Source of the DNA: Pseudomonas sp. TH43
GTDB lineage: Bacteria; Pseudomonadota; Gammaproteobacteria; Pseudomonadales; Pseudomonadaceae
Assembly: GCF_016650635.1 (NCBI RefSeq)
Contig: NZ_JAEKFI010000001.1
Coordinates: forward strand, 992,001-1,056,000
Direction of reading: 5' to 3'
Length of the DNA stretch: 64,000 nt
Positions within the stretch are counted from its first letter, which is position 1. Every line of letters starts with the position of its first letter. Under the pieces are notes generated by a model that was not told the origin of the DNA, ran no database searches, and saw only the letters and a list, made by a program, of their open reading frames with translations. The translations under genes were made by a program, and so were the position numbers. Positions 47,162-55,961 of the stretch are shown here, piece after piece.

Positions 47162-48238
47162 ATGACTCAGCTCTGGATCGGTCTAGCCCTTGGGGTTGTC
47201 TTGCTGGCCGTGATTGGCGTGCTGAGCTGGCGCGAGCGCGATTTGCGCCGGCAACTCGCCGAATACCGTGACCTGCTGAGCCGCGCCGCTGAAGGCCGCA
47301 ACATTCATCAGGACGGCGACGCCGAGCGCTTCAAGCGCAGCCAATACTTCGCGCGCATCGGCACCTGGGATTGGGAAGTCGACACCGATCGGCTGTATTG
47401 GTCGGACGCGATCTACGGCATGTTTGGGTTCAAGATCGGTGAAATCACCCCGTCCTACGCCCTCTTCTGCTCCTGCGTACACCCGGATGACCGCGTGCGG
47501 GTGCGCGACGGTGAACTGCGCTGCCTGAAAACCGGCGAAAACCACGACGAGGAATACCGCGTGGTCTGGCCTGACGGTACGATTCGCTGGCTGCGCGAGA
47601 CCGGCAATGTGGTACGCAATGACCACGACACGGTCATCAAAATGATGGGCGTGGTGCGCGACATCACCGAAGAAAAAGCCTCGGCCAGTTACCTCCAGCA
47701 CCTCGCCCACTTCGATCCATTGACCGGATTACCCAATCGTCTGGTATTGGAAGAACGCTTGTCCGAAGCACTGGATCAGGCCCGGCAGACCAACACGCGA
47801 GTGGCGCTGGTGTTCGTCGACCTGAACGGCTTCAAAAATATCAACGACCACTACGGCCATGCCGCCGGCGACCGCGCGCTGATCACCACCGCTACCCGCC
47901 TCAAACGCATCCTGCGCGCCACCGACACCGTCGCGCGGATTGGCGGTGACGAATTCGTGGTCATCCTGCAAGGCTTGGCACTGGGCATCGACTTGCAGGA
48001 CGAAGCCCGCAGCATCTGTCAGAAGATTTTCATCGAGCTGTCGCCGCCGATCAGCATCGGCAACGACCAGCGCCATATCGGCAGCAGCCTTGGCGTCGCG
48101 GTGTTTCCCGACCACGCACCGACCATGGACCGCCTGCTGCACATTGCCGATCTGGCGATGTATGAGGCGAAACGCAGTGGCAACAATCAGTATCGGTTGG
48201 GCGGTGGGCAGGTTCTGAGTCACAGCCGAATGGAGTGA
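47162..48238 (+). CDS. PAS-GGDEF diguanylate cyclase
   Basis: The 358-residue protein has one N-terminal membrane helix (LWIGLALGVVLLAVIGVL), a PAS/PAC domain around residues 60-175 (GTWDWEVDTDRLYWSD, GVVRDITEEK) and a GGDEF domain from about residue 180 (LTGLPNRLVLEERL, ARIGGDEFVV). An RATD allosteric I-site motif lies five residues before GGDEF, so product inhibition by c-di-GMP is expected. No EAL domain is present. Signal sensed by the PAS domain is unknown. Confidence 0.93.
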   Translation: MTQLWIGLALGVVLLAVIGVLSWRERDLRRQLAEYRDLLSRAAEGRNIHQDGDAERFKRSQYFARIGTWDWEVDTDRLYWSDAIYGMFGFKIGEITPSYALFCSCVHPDDRVRVRDGELRCLKTGENHDEEYRVVWPDGTIRWLRETGNVVRNDHDTVIKMMGVVRDITEEKASASYLQHLAHFDPLTGLPNRLVLEERLSEALDQARQTNTRVALVFVDLNGFKNINDHYGHAAGDRALITTATRLKRILRATDTVARIGGDEFVVILQGLALGIDLQDEARSICQKIFIELSPPISIGNDQRHIGSSLGVAVFPDHAPTMDRLLHIADLAMYEAKRSGNNQYRLGGGQVLSHSRME

Positions 48239-48240
48239 GG

Positions 48241-48705
48241 TCAGCCAGCTGTCTTGCCAAACACAACGCCGTTGAAGGTGTGAGTGCAGCACTGACAACT
48301 CGGCGTCATGTCCGCGGCTTTCAATTCGGGATTGACGATTTGCAGAAGGTTTTGCTCATCGACGTACAGGCCATTGAAGTAGCTCGACTCACCCAACCGG
48401 ACGATGTCACTGCGCTCATCTTCCTGAATGGCAACCATCCAGAACAGCGGATCGGGACAATCGAGGCGCGACACCACTTCACTGAAAATCTGATCCCAAC
48501 GACCACCCACCCGGGACAATAAGAAACGGAACAATGGCGTGTAATCCAGTCCGTATCGTTTGCCGGAATGCATCGAACCTCGCGATGCTTCGCGGCGGCT
48601 CTCGCTCTTGGTATTTCGTTGATCGCGGTAATGGGCGACCAACTCATTACGTCGCACACCCCAGGTGCGCGTGTTGACTTTGCGGTAAAGCGGCTTCTTG
48701 TCCAA
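48241..48705 (-). CDS. Hypothetical protein, 154 residues
   Basis: The frame starts at TTG 48705, seven bases after AGGAG; no better in-frame ATG exists. The product is soluble, with a basic N-terminus (KKPLYRKVNTRTWGVRRNE), a middle LDYTPLFRFLLSRVGGRWDQ segment and a C-terminal CQCCTHTFNG cysteine cluster. The Cys-x-Cys-Cys motif may bind metal. I do not recognise the family with certainty. It ends two bases before the end of the diguanylate cyclase gene, convergent with it. Confidence 0.6.
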   Translation of the reverse strand: MDKKPLYRKVNTRTWGVRRNELVAHYRDQRNTKSESRREASRGSMHSGKRYGLDYTPLFRFLLSRVGGRWDQIFSEVVSRLDCPDPLFWMVAIQEDERSDIVRLGESSYFNGLYVDEQNLLQIVNPELKAADMTPSCQCCTHTFNGVVFGKTAG

Positions 48706-48804
48706 CCCATTGCTCCTGACATCCAGTCACTCGAGACGCCCACGGGTTTTACCCGAATGGCGCTCGATTGCAATCAACCGTCCATGGCTAATTATTGCCG
48801 GGGT

Positions 48805-49110
48805 TTAACGCGGGACTTGTTTCATCTCGACAATGGTGCCGTTGGTGATCATCACCATGACGTATTGGTCATTGATCTGCACCCACTGCGCCTGATCGAC
48901 CGGTTTTTTCAGGCCTTTGGCTTTCCAGTCGAGGGCTTTTTCGCTGCGTTGATAAATATCCGGGGCGCGGTCATTGACCTTCAATTCGCGGTCGCTGACC
49001 GGGGATTGTACGGTTGGATCGCTTGAGGTTTGCGCCGCTTGAACAAGTGGGCTGATCCCGGCAATGCCGGCAACGAGGGCCAGGCTGGCGATTAGGGTTT
49101 TGCTGTTCAT
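48805..49110 (-). CDS. RcnB family periplasmic protein
   Basis: The 101-residue protein has a signal peptide (SLALVAGIAGISPLVQA, cleaved before AQTSSD) and a C-terminal domain WVQINDQYVMVMITNGTIVEM that fits the RcnB/PF11776 family, associated in E. coli with nickel/cobalt homeostasis. In pseudomonads such small proteins are numerous and their metal role is unproven. No rcnA-type efflux gene is nearby. Confidence 0.75.
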   Translation of the reverse strand: MNSKTLIASLALVAGIAGISPLVQAAQTSSDPTVQSPVSDRELKVNDRAPDIYQRSEKALDWKAKGLKKPVDQAQWVQINDQYVMVMITNGTIVEMKQVPR

Positions 49111-49537
49111 CGGTGAACCTCCATTGATGTGTGATACCTGAACTCCGACTGCGCGGCTCGGGAATCATTCCTTGTTTTTTTGTGCGGGTTGGCTGGGGGA
49201 TTGTAGTCGTCTGCCGGGCCGCCATCGCTGGCAAGCCAGCTCCCACAAGATTTTCATGTGAGCGCAAATTTCACCCACACAACAAAACCTGTAGGAGCCG
49301 AGCTTGCTCGCGAAGGCGTCGACACATCCAACATATTGATCGTCTGAGACAACGCTTTCGCGAGCAAGCTCGGCGCCTACAAAAAGCAAGCGTCGGGCGG
49401 ATTGATCCGCTTTGCGCATCAATCCATGCCAACAATGCAATTAACATATTGTTACACCTGCGCCACCATCCGCCCCAATAACATCCGTGCGCTGACTCTC
49501 CGTGGCGCACGTCATAAAAGCGGTGGAGTACTTTGCT
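49111..49537. repeat. 427-bp gap with a half REP and a REP pair
   Basis: A single GCCATCGCTGGCAAGCCAGC half-element lies at about 49,218-49,243 (the class seen at 31,786). A full REP pair (TGTAGGAGCCGAGCTTGCTC and TCGCGAGCAAGCTCGGCGCC) occupies 49,290-49,383. The remainder is leader sequence for the transporter gene. No additional gene is supported. Confidence 0.75.
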
Positions 49538-50830
49538 ATGACAGCCTCAATCCCAAACGGCGGCTCGCGGGCCGGCGCCATTTTCCGGGTGACCTCGGGC
49601 AACTTCCTCGAACAGTTCGACTTCTTTCTGTTCGGTTTCTACGCCACGCAGATCGCGTCGGTGTTCTTCCCGGCGAGCAGTGAATTCGCCTCCCTGATGA
49701 TGACCTTCGCGGTGTTCGGCGCGGGCTTTCTGATGCGTCCTCTGGGGGCCATCGTGCTCGGCGCGTACATCGATGACGTCGGCCGCCGTAAAGGTTTGAT
49801 CGTCACTCTGTCGATCATGGCCAGCGGCACGATATTGATCGTGCTGGTGCCCGGATACGAAAGCATCGGCCTGTTTGCGCCAGCCTTGGTATTGATCGGA
49901 CGCCTGTTGCAAGGCTTCTCCGCCGGTGCCGAATTGGGCGGGGTTTCGGTGTACTTGTCCGAGATCGCCACCCCGGGCCGCAAAGGTTTCTTCACCGCTT
50001 GGCAGTCAGCCAGTCAGCAAGTGGCGATCATTGTCGCCGCCGCATTGGGCTTCGCGCTGAACGCGTGGATGGCGCCGGACGTGATTGCTGATTGGGGCTG
50101 GCGGATTCCGTTTTTCGTTGGCTGCATGATCGTGCCGTTCATCTTTCTGCTGCGCCGCAATCTGGCAGAAACCGAAGAGTTCGCCGCGCGCAAACACCGT
50201 CCGAGCATGGGCGAAGTGTTCCGCACCCTTGGCCAGAACTGGGTTGTGGTACTCGGCGGGATGTTGATGGTCGCCCTGACCACCACCGCGTTTTACCTGA
50301 TCACCGTGTATGCGCCGACCTTCGGCAAAACCGTGTTGCACCTGAGCACCTCGGACGCGTTGCTGGTGACGTTGCTGGTGGGGGTATCGAACTTCTTCTG
50401 GCTGCCGATTGGCGGCATGTTGTCGGATCGCATCGGCCGTCGTCCGGTGCTGATTGCGATGTCGCTGTTAGCACTGGCCACCACTTATCCGGCGCTGTCG
50501 TACCTGGTGCAGGCGCCGAGCTTCAGCCACATGCTGATGTCGCTGCTGTGGTTGTCGTTCATCTACGGCATGTACAACGGCGCGATGATTCCGGCGCTCA
50601 CCGAAATCATGCCAGTGGAAGTGCGCGTCGCCGGTTTCTCCCTCGCTTACAGCCTGGCGACGGCCATTTTCGGCGGCTTCACCCCGGCGATGTCGACCTT
50701 CCTGATTCAATACACCGGCGACAAAGCGGCGCCGGGTTACTGGATGAGCATCGGTGCGTTGTGTGCACTGTGCGCGACGCTGTACCTCTATCGCCGCGCG
50801 GGCGGCCGCCTGCAACCGGTCGCCGCATAA
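49538..50830 (+). CDS. MFS transporter, citrate/tricarballylate:proton symporter type (MHS family)
   Basis: ATG 49538 follows GGTGGAG and gives 430 residues with 12 hydrophobic segments. The [16 protein letters not shown] first helix, the GRRKGL motif near residue 86 and the [20 protein letters not shown] segment near 124 are typical of the metabolite:proton symporter group that includes CitA and TcuC. The next gene encodes a ModA-like protein resembling aconitate isomerase. The likely substrate is therefore trans-aconitate, tricarballylate or citrate. Confidence 0.85.
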   Translation: MTASIPNGGSRAGAIFRVTSGNFLEQFDFFLFGFYATQIASVFFPASSEFASLMMTFAVFGAGFLMRPLGAIVLGAYIDDVGRRKGLIVTLSIMASGTILIVLVPGYESIGLFAPALVLIGRLLQGFSAGAELGGVSVYLSEIATPGRKGFFTAWQSASQQVAIIVAAALGFALNAWMAPDVIADWGWRIPFFVGCMIVPFIFLLRRNLAETEEFAARKHRPSMGEVFRTLGQNWVVVLGGMLMVALTTTAFYLITVYAPTFGKTVLHLSTSDALLVTLLVGVSNFFWLPIGGMLSDRIGRRPVLIAMSLLALATTYPALSYLVQAPSFSHMLMSLLWLSFIYGMYNGAMIPALTEIMPVEVRVAGFSLAYSLATAIFGGFTPAMSTFLIQYTGDKAAPGYWMSIGALCALCATLYLYRRAGGRLQPVAA

Positions 50831-50842
50831 GGAACAATGACC

Positions 50843-51610
50843 ATGAAAAAACTCTTCAACTTCACCGCCATCGCGCTCTTCGCTTTCAGCACCCTGGCGC
50901 ACGCAGAACAACTGAACGTGATGACCTCCGGCGGCTTCACCGCCGCCTATAAAATCCTCGGCCCGAAGTTCGCCGCCGCCACCGGCAACACCCTCGACAC
51001 CCAACTTGGCCCGTCGATGGGCAAGGCACCCGAGGCGATCCCCAATCGCCTCGCGCGCGGTGAGCACGCCGACGTGGTGATCATGGTCGGCTACGCCCTC
51101 GATGACTTGATCAAGCAAGGCAAGGTCGACCCGGCGTCCCGCGTGGAACTGGCGGATTCGCGGATCGGCATGGTGGTGCGCGAAGGCGCGCCAAAACCGG
51201 ATATCAGCAGCGTCGACGGCCTGAAGAAAACCCTGCTTGATGCACAGTCGGTGGCCTATTCCGACAGCGCCAGCGGCGTGTACATCGAGCAGCAGTTATT
51301 CAAGAAGCTGGGCATCGAAGAGCAACTGAAACCGAAAGCCAAAATGATCGCAAAAATCCCGGTGGGCTCGGTGGTTGCCACTGGCGATTATCAACTGGGC
51401 TTTCAGCAGGTCAGCGAATTGCTGCCAGTGCCGGGCGTGAGTTTCGTGGCGAAGATTCCGGAATCGGTGCAGTCGGTCACGCGTTTTGCTGCCGGCGTCC
51501 CGGTGGGCGCGCAGCATCCACAGGAAGCCAAGGCGTTGCTCGCCTACCTCGCCGCGCCAGCCGCCCAGGCGGATGTCCAGGCCACCGGGTTGGACTCGGT
51601 CAAGCACTGA
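50843..51610 (+). CDS. ModA-like periplasmic protein, probable aconitate isomerase
   Basis: ATG 50843 lies nine bases after AAGGA (an ATG at 50837 is too close), giving 255 residues. The signal peptide ends LAHA, so the protein is periplasmic. The mature part begins EQLNVMTSGGFTAAYKILG, a ModA-type opening. Aconitate isomerase from Pseudomonas, which converts trans- to cis-aconitate, is a periplasmic ModA-fold protein of about this length, and no modBC genes are near. Pairing with a tricarboxylate transporter and a LysR regulator fits trans-aconitate use. A plain binding protein is the alternative. Confidence 0.7.
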   Translation: MKKLFNFTAIALFAFSTLAHAEQLNVMTSGGFTAAYKILGPKFAAATGNTLDTQLGPSMGKAPEAIPNRLARGEHADVVIMVGYALDDLIKQGKVDPASRVELADSRIGMVVREGAPKPDISSVDGLKKTLLDAQSVAYSDSASGVYIEQQLFKKLGIEEQLKPKAKMIAKIPVGSVVATGDYQLGFQQVSELLPVPGVSFVAKIPESVQSVTRFAAGVPVGAQHPQEAKALLAYLAAPAAQADVQATGLDSVKH

Positions 51611-52514
51611 GGTTCGGCGGCTGCACTTTCATTTCCACCACCAAACGCTCCAACTCCAACGCTGCCGGGGTCAACGTACGATCCCGGCGCTTGATAATGC
51701 CCACGCTGCGCATTACCTGCGGATCGGTCAATGGCACCCGCGTCAGGATCGGATGATCCGGCCCGGGCATCGCCATCAACGGTACCGCCGCCACGCCCAA
51801 ACCCGCCTCGACCAGACCGATCATGGTCGTCACATGCTTGGTTTCGCAGATGCTCTGGCGCTGCGGCACCACCGTGCTCAGGGCTTGATCGAGCAAAAAG
51901 CGATTGCCCGACGTCTTGTCCAGCGAGATGTAATCCTGCTGATAAAACTCGTCCCACGTCACGCTGCTGTGCCCGGCCAATGGGTGATCGCGGCGGCAAG
52001 CGACGACGTAGCACTCCTGCACAAGCGGTTCGAAGTCGACTTTGGCATCCTGCGTACCGAGGAAACTCAAACCGAAATCCGCCTCGCCGTTGACCACCGC
52101 GCTGAGCACGTCATGGGCGCTGGAGTCGAGAACTTTGACCTTGATGCGCGGGAATTGCTGGTGATAGCGGGCAACCACGCGCGGCATGAAGTAGTACGCC
52201 GCCGAGGGCACGCAGGCGACGGTGACATGGCCCAGACGGGTCGAAGCGACTTCGCTGATGCCGAGCAAGGCCACGTCGAGATCATCGAGCAAACGCTCGA
52301 CACTGGGCATGAAGCCGCGCCCCGCCTGGGTCAGACTGACCTTGCGCGTGGTGCGCTCGAACAGTTTTACGCCGAGGGCGTCTTCGAGCTTCTCGATGCG
52401 CCGGCTCAGCGCCGGTTGTGACAGGCGCACGGTGTCGGCGGCCTTGCGGAAACTGCCCTGCTCGACCACAGCGCGAAAGGCTTGCAGGTCGTTGAGGTCG
52501 AAATTGATGGCCAT
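51600..52514 (-). CDS. LysR family transcriptional regulator
   Basis: The 304-residue protein has the LysR helix-turn-helix (LNDLQAFRAVVEQGSFRKAADTV, LSQPALSRRIEKLEDALGVKLFER) and an effector domain with VTVACVPSAAYYFMPRVV near residue 95. It converges on the aconitate-isomerase-like gene and the two 3' ends overlap by 11 bp. It probably activates the transporter-isomerase pair in response to a tricarboxylate (inference from location). Confidence 0.9.
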   Translation of the reverse strand: MAINFDLNDLQAFRAVVEQGSFRKAADTVRLSQPALSRRIEKLEDALGVKLFERTTRKVSLTQAGRGFMPSVERLLDDLDVALLGISEVASTRLGHVTVACVPSAAYYFMPRVVARYHQQFPRIKVKVLDSSAHDVLSAVVNGEADFGLSFLGTQDAKVDFEPLVQECYVVACRRDHPLAGHSSVTWDEFYQQDYISLDKTSGNRFLLDQALSTVVPQRQSICETKHVTTMIGLVEAGLGVAAVPLMAMPGPDHPILTRVPLTDPQVMRSVGIIKRRDRTLTPAALELERLVVEMKVQPPNLSA

Positions 52515-52595
52515 GGTCGGTCTCGAAATGATTGATTCGCTGTCGCTATCAATGTAACCAATTGATGCGAAATTTTACAGAAACGATGAAAATCC

Positions 52596-52700
52596 CCTGT
52601 AGGAGCTGCCGCAGGCTGCGATCTTTTGATCGTGCTTCTTTGAAATCCAAAGCTAGATCAAAAGATCGCAGCCTCGTTGCACTCGTCAGTTCCTACAGGG
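52596..52700. repeat. REP pair between divergent lysR and kef-type genes
   Basis: TGTAGGAGCTGCCGCAGGCT and the inverse segment GATCAAAAGATCGCAGCCTC with CAGTTCCTACA form a long hairpin. The right half carries the TTGCACTCGTCAG variant. Confidence 0.8.
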
Positions 52701-52774
52701 ATCTTCGGTGGATCTTGAAACGATTCAGCCTTTATCCTTGTCGACCCCCGCCGTACGCTGTCAGGAGTAAACCC

Positions 52775-54583
52775 ATGCCCCATGAAGGCAATCTGTTGCA
52801 AGCCGCTGTCGTGTTTCTGTTCGCGGCGGTGCTCACCGTGCCTTTGGCCAAACGTCTGCAATTGGGCGCGGTGCTCGGTTATCTGTTTGCCGGGGTGATC
52901 ATCGGCCCTTCCGTGCTGGGCCTGATCGGCAACCCGCAAAGCGTGGCGCATATTTCCGAATTGGGCGTGGTGCTGCTGCTGTTCATCATTGGCCTTGAGC
53001 TGTCGCCGCGACGGTTGTGGGTGATGCGCAAATCGGTGTTCGGCGTCGGCCTGGCGCAGGTGTTGCTGACGGCTTCGGTGATTGGTGTGCTGGCTCTGTC
53101 GGTGTTTGGCCAACCACTGAACAGTGCGATTGTGCTGGGCCTCGGTCTGGCACTCTCCTCCACGGCGTTCGGCCTGCAAAGTCTGGCCGAGCGCAAAGAG
53201 TTGACCAGCCCCCACGGGCGTCTGGCGTTCGCGATCCTGCTGTTTCAGGACATCGCCGCGATCCCGTTGATTGCACTGGTGCCGATGCTCGCTGGCGGCG
53301 CGCAAAACACCAGCAGTGCCGAGAGTCTGAATCACGCGTTGCAAGTGCTCGGCGGTATCGCTGTGGTGGTGGTTGGCGGGCGCTATCTGTTGCGTCCGGT
53401 ATTCCGCGTGGTGGCGAAAACCGGCCTGCCGGAAGTCTCTACGGCCACGGCGTTGCTGGTAGTGATCGGCACAGCGTGGCTGATGGATCTGGTCGGTGTG
53501 TCGATGGCTCTGGGGGCGTTTCTCGCCGGGCTGCTGCTGGCGGATTCGGAGTATCGGCATGAGCTGGAAGCGCAGATCGAACCGTTCAAGGGCCTGTTGC
53601 TCGGGCTGTTTTTCATCAGCGTCGGCATGGGCGCCAACCTCAGTCTGCTGCTTAACGCGCCGATCACGGTGCTCGGGCTGACGCTGCTGCTGATTGGTCT
53701 GAAGCTGCCGCTGCTGTTTGTGGTCGGGCGCCTGGCCGGTGGGTTGAACAAGATCAGCGCCATTCGCCTCGGCATCGTCCTCGCCGCCGGTGGTGAATTC
53801 GCTTTTGTGGTGTTCAAGATAGGCCGCGATCAGGGTCTGTTCGAGCCGCGCCTGTATGACTTGCTGGTGCTGACCATCACCCTGTCGATGGCGCTGACGC
53901 CGTTGCTGCTGTTGCTCTGCGCGCGCTTGGTGAGCCCGAAGGTACAGCCGGTGGAAGTGCCGGAAAAATTCCGCGAGATCGATACCGACACGCCGCGCGT
54001 GGTGATTGCCGGCATGGGCCGGATGGGGCAGATCGTGGCGCGGATTCTGCGCGCGCAGAACATCAAATTCGTCGCACTGGACACCTCGGTCGAAACCATC
54101 GAACTGTCGCGCAGCTTTGGTGGCGTGCCGGTGTTCTACGGTGACCCGATGCGCCCGGAAATCCTCCATGCGGCCAAGGTCGGCGAAGCGGAATACTTCG
54201 TGATTGCCACGGACGATCCGGAGACCAACATCAAGACCGCCGAGGTGGTGCGCAAGCTCTACCCACACATGAAAATCATCGCCCGGGCGCGTAACCGTCA
54301 GCACGTTCACCGCTTGGTGGATGTCGGCGCGGAAGCGATTCGCGAGACGTATTACTCAAGCCTGGAAATGAGCCGGCGCACATTGGTGGGCTTGGGGCTG
54401 ACGCAAGCCCAGGCCGATGCCCGCATCAAGCGCTTCAAACACCATGACGAACAGGTGCTGGAGGCGCAACACGCGATCTACGACGACGCGGCGAAAGTCC
54501 TGCAAACCGCCCAGGAAGCCCGGGCGGAGCTGGCGCGGTTGTTCGAGTCCGACCAGCTCGAAGAAGAATCCCGCAGAACCTGA
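52775..54583 (+). CDS. Kef-type monovalent cation:proton antiporter (CPA2) with RCK domain
   Basis: ATG 52775 follows CAGGAGTAA and gives 602 residues; a longer open frame to the left crosses a REP. The first 385 residues form about 12 membrane helices of the CPA2 exchanger (YLFAGVIIGPSVLGLI, LFQDIAAIPLIALVPML). A regulatory TrkA-N/RCK domain with a dinucleotide motif GMGRMGQIVARIL near residue 410 follows. It resembles KefB/KefC, which exchange potassium for protons when glutathione adducts form. No KefF/KefG ancillary gene is adjacent, so regulation may differ. Confidence 0.9.
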   Translation: MPHEGNLLQAAVVFLFAAVLTVPLAKRLQLGAVLGYLFAGVIIGPSVLGLIGNPQSVAHISELGVVLLLFIIGLELSPRRLWVMRKSVFGVGLAQVLLTASVIGVLALSVFGQPLNSAIVLGLGLALSSTAFGLQSLAERKELTSPHGRLAFAILLFQDIAAIPLIALVPMLAGGAQNTSSAESLNHALQVLGGIAVVVVGGRYLLRPVFRVVAKTGLPEVSTATALLVVIGTAWLMDLVGVSMALGAFLAGLLLADSEYRHELEAQIEPFKGLLLGLFFISVGMGANLSLLLNAPITVLGLTLLLIGLKLPLLFVVGRLAGGLNKISAIRLGIVLAAGGEFAFVVFKIGRDQGLFEPRLYDLLVLTITLSMALTPLLLLLCARLVSPKVQPVEVPEKFREIDTDTPRVVIAGMGRMGQIVARILRAQNIKFVALDTSVETIELSRSFGGVPVFYGDPMRPEILHAAKVGEAEYFVIATDDPETNIKTAEVVRKLYPHMKIIARARNRQHVHRLVDVGAEAIRETYYSSLEMSRRTLVGLGLTQAQADARIKRFKHHDEQVLEAQHAIYDDAAKVLQTAQEARAELARLFESDQLEEESRRT

Positions 54584-54601
54584 GCCATACACAAAACTCC
54601 A

Positions 54602-54692
54602 TGTGGGAGCGAGCCTGCTCGCGAAAGCGGTGTGTCAGTCAACACATTCAGGACTGACAAATTGCCTTCGCGAGCAGGCTCGCTCCCACAGG
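54602..54692. repeat. REP pair between convergent kef-type gene and hcnC
   Basis: GTGGGAGCGAGCCTGCTCGC and its exact inverse GCGAGCAGGCTCGCTCCCAC are separated by about 50 bases between two converging genes. Confidence 0.8.
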
Positions 54693-54701
54693 GGATCTGA
54701 G

Positions 54702-55961
54702 TCAAGCAGGCTCTAGCGTGCGCTCTGGTTTGACCGGGGCTACTTCGAAGCGGTCCGCCAGGAACGGGGTGATGTCCAGCGGCAGCGGCTCGTCGTTGAC
54801 CAGCTTGTCCAGCAGTACGCCGGTGATCGCCGAGGTCAGGATGCCGGTGCGGAAGTGCCCGCAGGCATTCAGATAACCCTCCACGCCACGCATCGGCCCG
54901 AGAATTGGCAATTCATCCGGTGAGCCCGGACGCAGCCCCGCCCAGGTTCGCTTCAGATTGACGTCCTTGAGCTCCGGCAGACAACGCACGGCACCCTGCA
55001 CCAGCCCGGCGATTTCCGGGTAAGTGGTGGTGACGTCGAAGCCTTTGTCCTCGGTGGTACTGCCGATCAGGATCTCACCGTTGTCCTTTTGCGCGACGTA
55101 GCAATCACTGGTGGTCAGGCAGCCATTGAGGATTTTCGGCATGCGCTCGGTCAGCAGAATCTGGCCTTTCACCGGTTTCACCGGGATACGAATGCCGGTC
55201 GCCCATTCGCTCAGATCCGCCGCCCAGGCGCCGCCCGCGTTGATCAGCGTTTTGCAGTGGAACACGCCCTCCTCGGCGGTCTGCACGCCAGTCACGCGCG
55301 TACCGTGATGCAACACGCCGGTGACGTTGGTGTTGACGTAGATATCGACACCGTTCTGTCGCGCGCCCTCCATGTAGGCATCGGCGAGACGGAACGGGCT
55401 GACCTGATGGTCGCAGAGGAATTCCAGTGCACCGCGCGCTTCATGGCTGACGCTCGGTTCGGCCACGCGCAGCTCAGCTTGATCGAGCCAGCGCACCTGA
55501 TCGGCCAGATGCGGAATGCACCCGACGATGTGCTCGGCGTAGAGGCGGTCTTCATCGTCATAGATGACGAATTTCAGCCCGGTCTTTTCGAACTTGAAAT
55601 CCATGCCGTGATTGTCTTTCAGCTCGCGGTGCAGCGCCGGATACCGCGCGTTGGACTGCAAGGCGAAATCGAAGAACGACTCTGGCAGGATGTGCGGTGT
55701 GCTGGAGTCCACCGCCACCGCCGCGCCCTGGGTTTCGCGCTTGCGGTTGGCCGACATCATGCGGAAGAAAATCACCCCGCAACCGAGGCCGACCGACTCG
55801 CCGATCGCCCACAAGCCACCGGCCGACGCACGGGTTGCGTTGCCCGGACGTTTCGCATCGATGACCGCGACCTTGAGGCCCTTGCGCTTGGACAGTTGAT
55901 AGGCACAAGAAGCACCGATCACGCCGCCACCCGCGATGATCACATCGTAGAACTTACTCAT
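54702..55961 (-). CDS. hcnC: Hydrogen cyanide synthase subunit HcnC
   Basis: ATG 55961 overlaps the hcnB stop by eight bases, giving 419 residues. It is a D-amino-acid-oxidase-type FAD protein with IIAGGGVIGASCAYQLS at the start, KRPGNATRASAGGLWAIGES near residue 35, a VKGQILLTER segment and a C-terminal LNACGHFRTGIL. These match HcnC of pseudomonads, which with HcnA and HcnB oxidises glycine to HCN and CO2 at the membrane. Similar three-subunit amine dehydrogenases (D-hydroxyproline, proline) exist, but the HcnA sequence next door decides the call. Confidence 0.92.
   Translation of the reverse strand: MSKFYDVIIAGGGVIGASCAYQLSKRKGLKVAVIDAKRPGNATRASAGGLWAIGESVGLGCGVIFFRMMSANRKRETQGAAVAVDSSTPHILPESFFDFALQSNARYPALHRELKDNHGMDFKFEKTGLKFVIYDDEDRLYAEHIVGCIPHLADQVRWLDQAELRVAEPSVSHEARGALEFLCDHQVSPFRLADAYMEGARQNGVDIYVNTNVTGVLHHGTRVTGVQTAEEGVFHCKTLINAGGAWAADLSEWATGIRIPVKPVKGQILLTERMPKILNGCLTTSDCYVAQKDNGEILIGSTTEDKGFDVTTTYPEIAGLVQGAVRCLPELKDVNLKRTWAGLRPGSPDELPILGPMRGVEGYLNACGHFRTGILTSAITGVLLDKLVNDEPLPLDITPFLADRFEVAPVKPERTLEPA

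Noticed and set aside
50843..51610. Molybdate ABC transporter binding protein
   Set aside because: No modB or modC lies nearby and the gene is coupled to a tricarboxylate-type MFS transporter; kept only as an alternative.
52658..54310. 550-residue open frame antisense to the Kef-type antiporter
   Set aside because: Gln/His/Arg-rich shadow of a strongly supported membrane protein gene.
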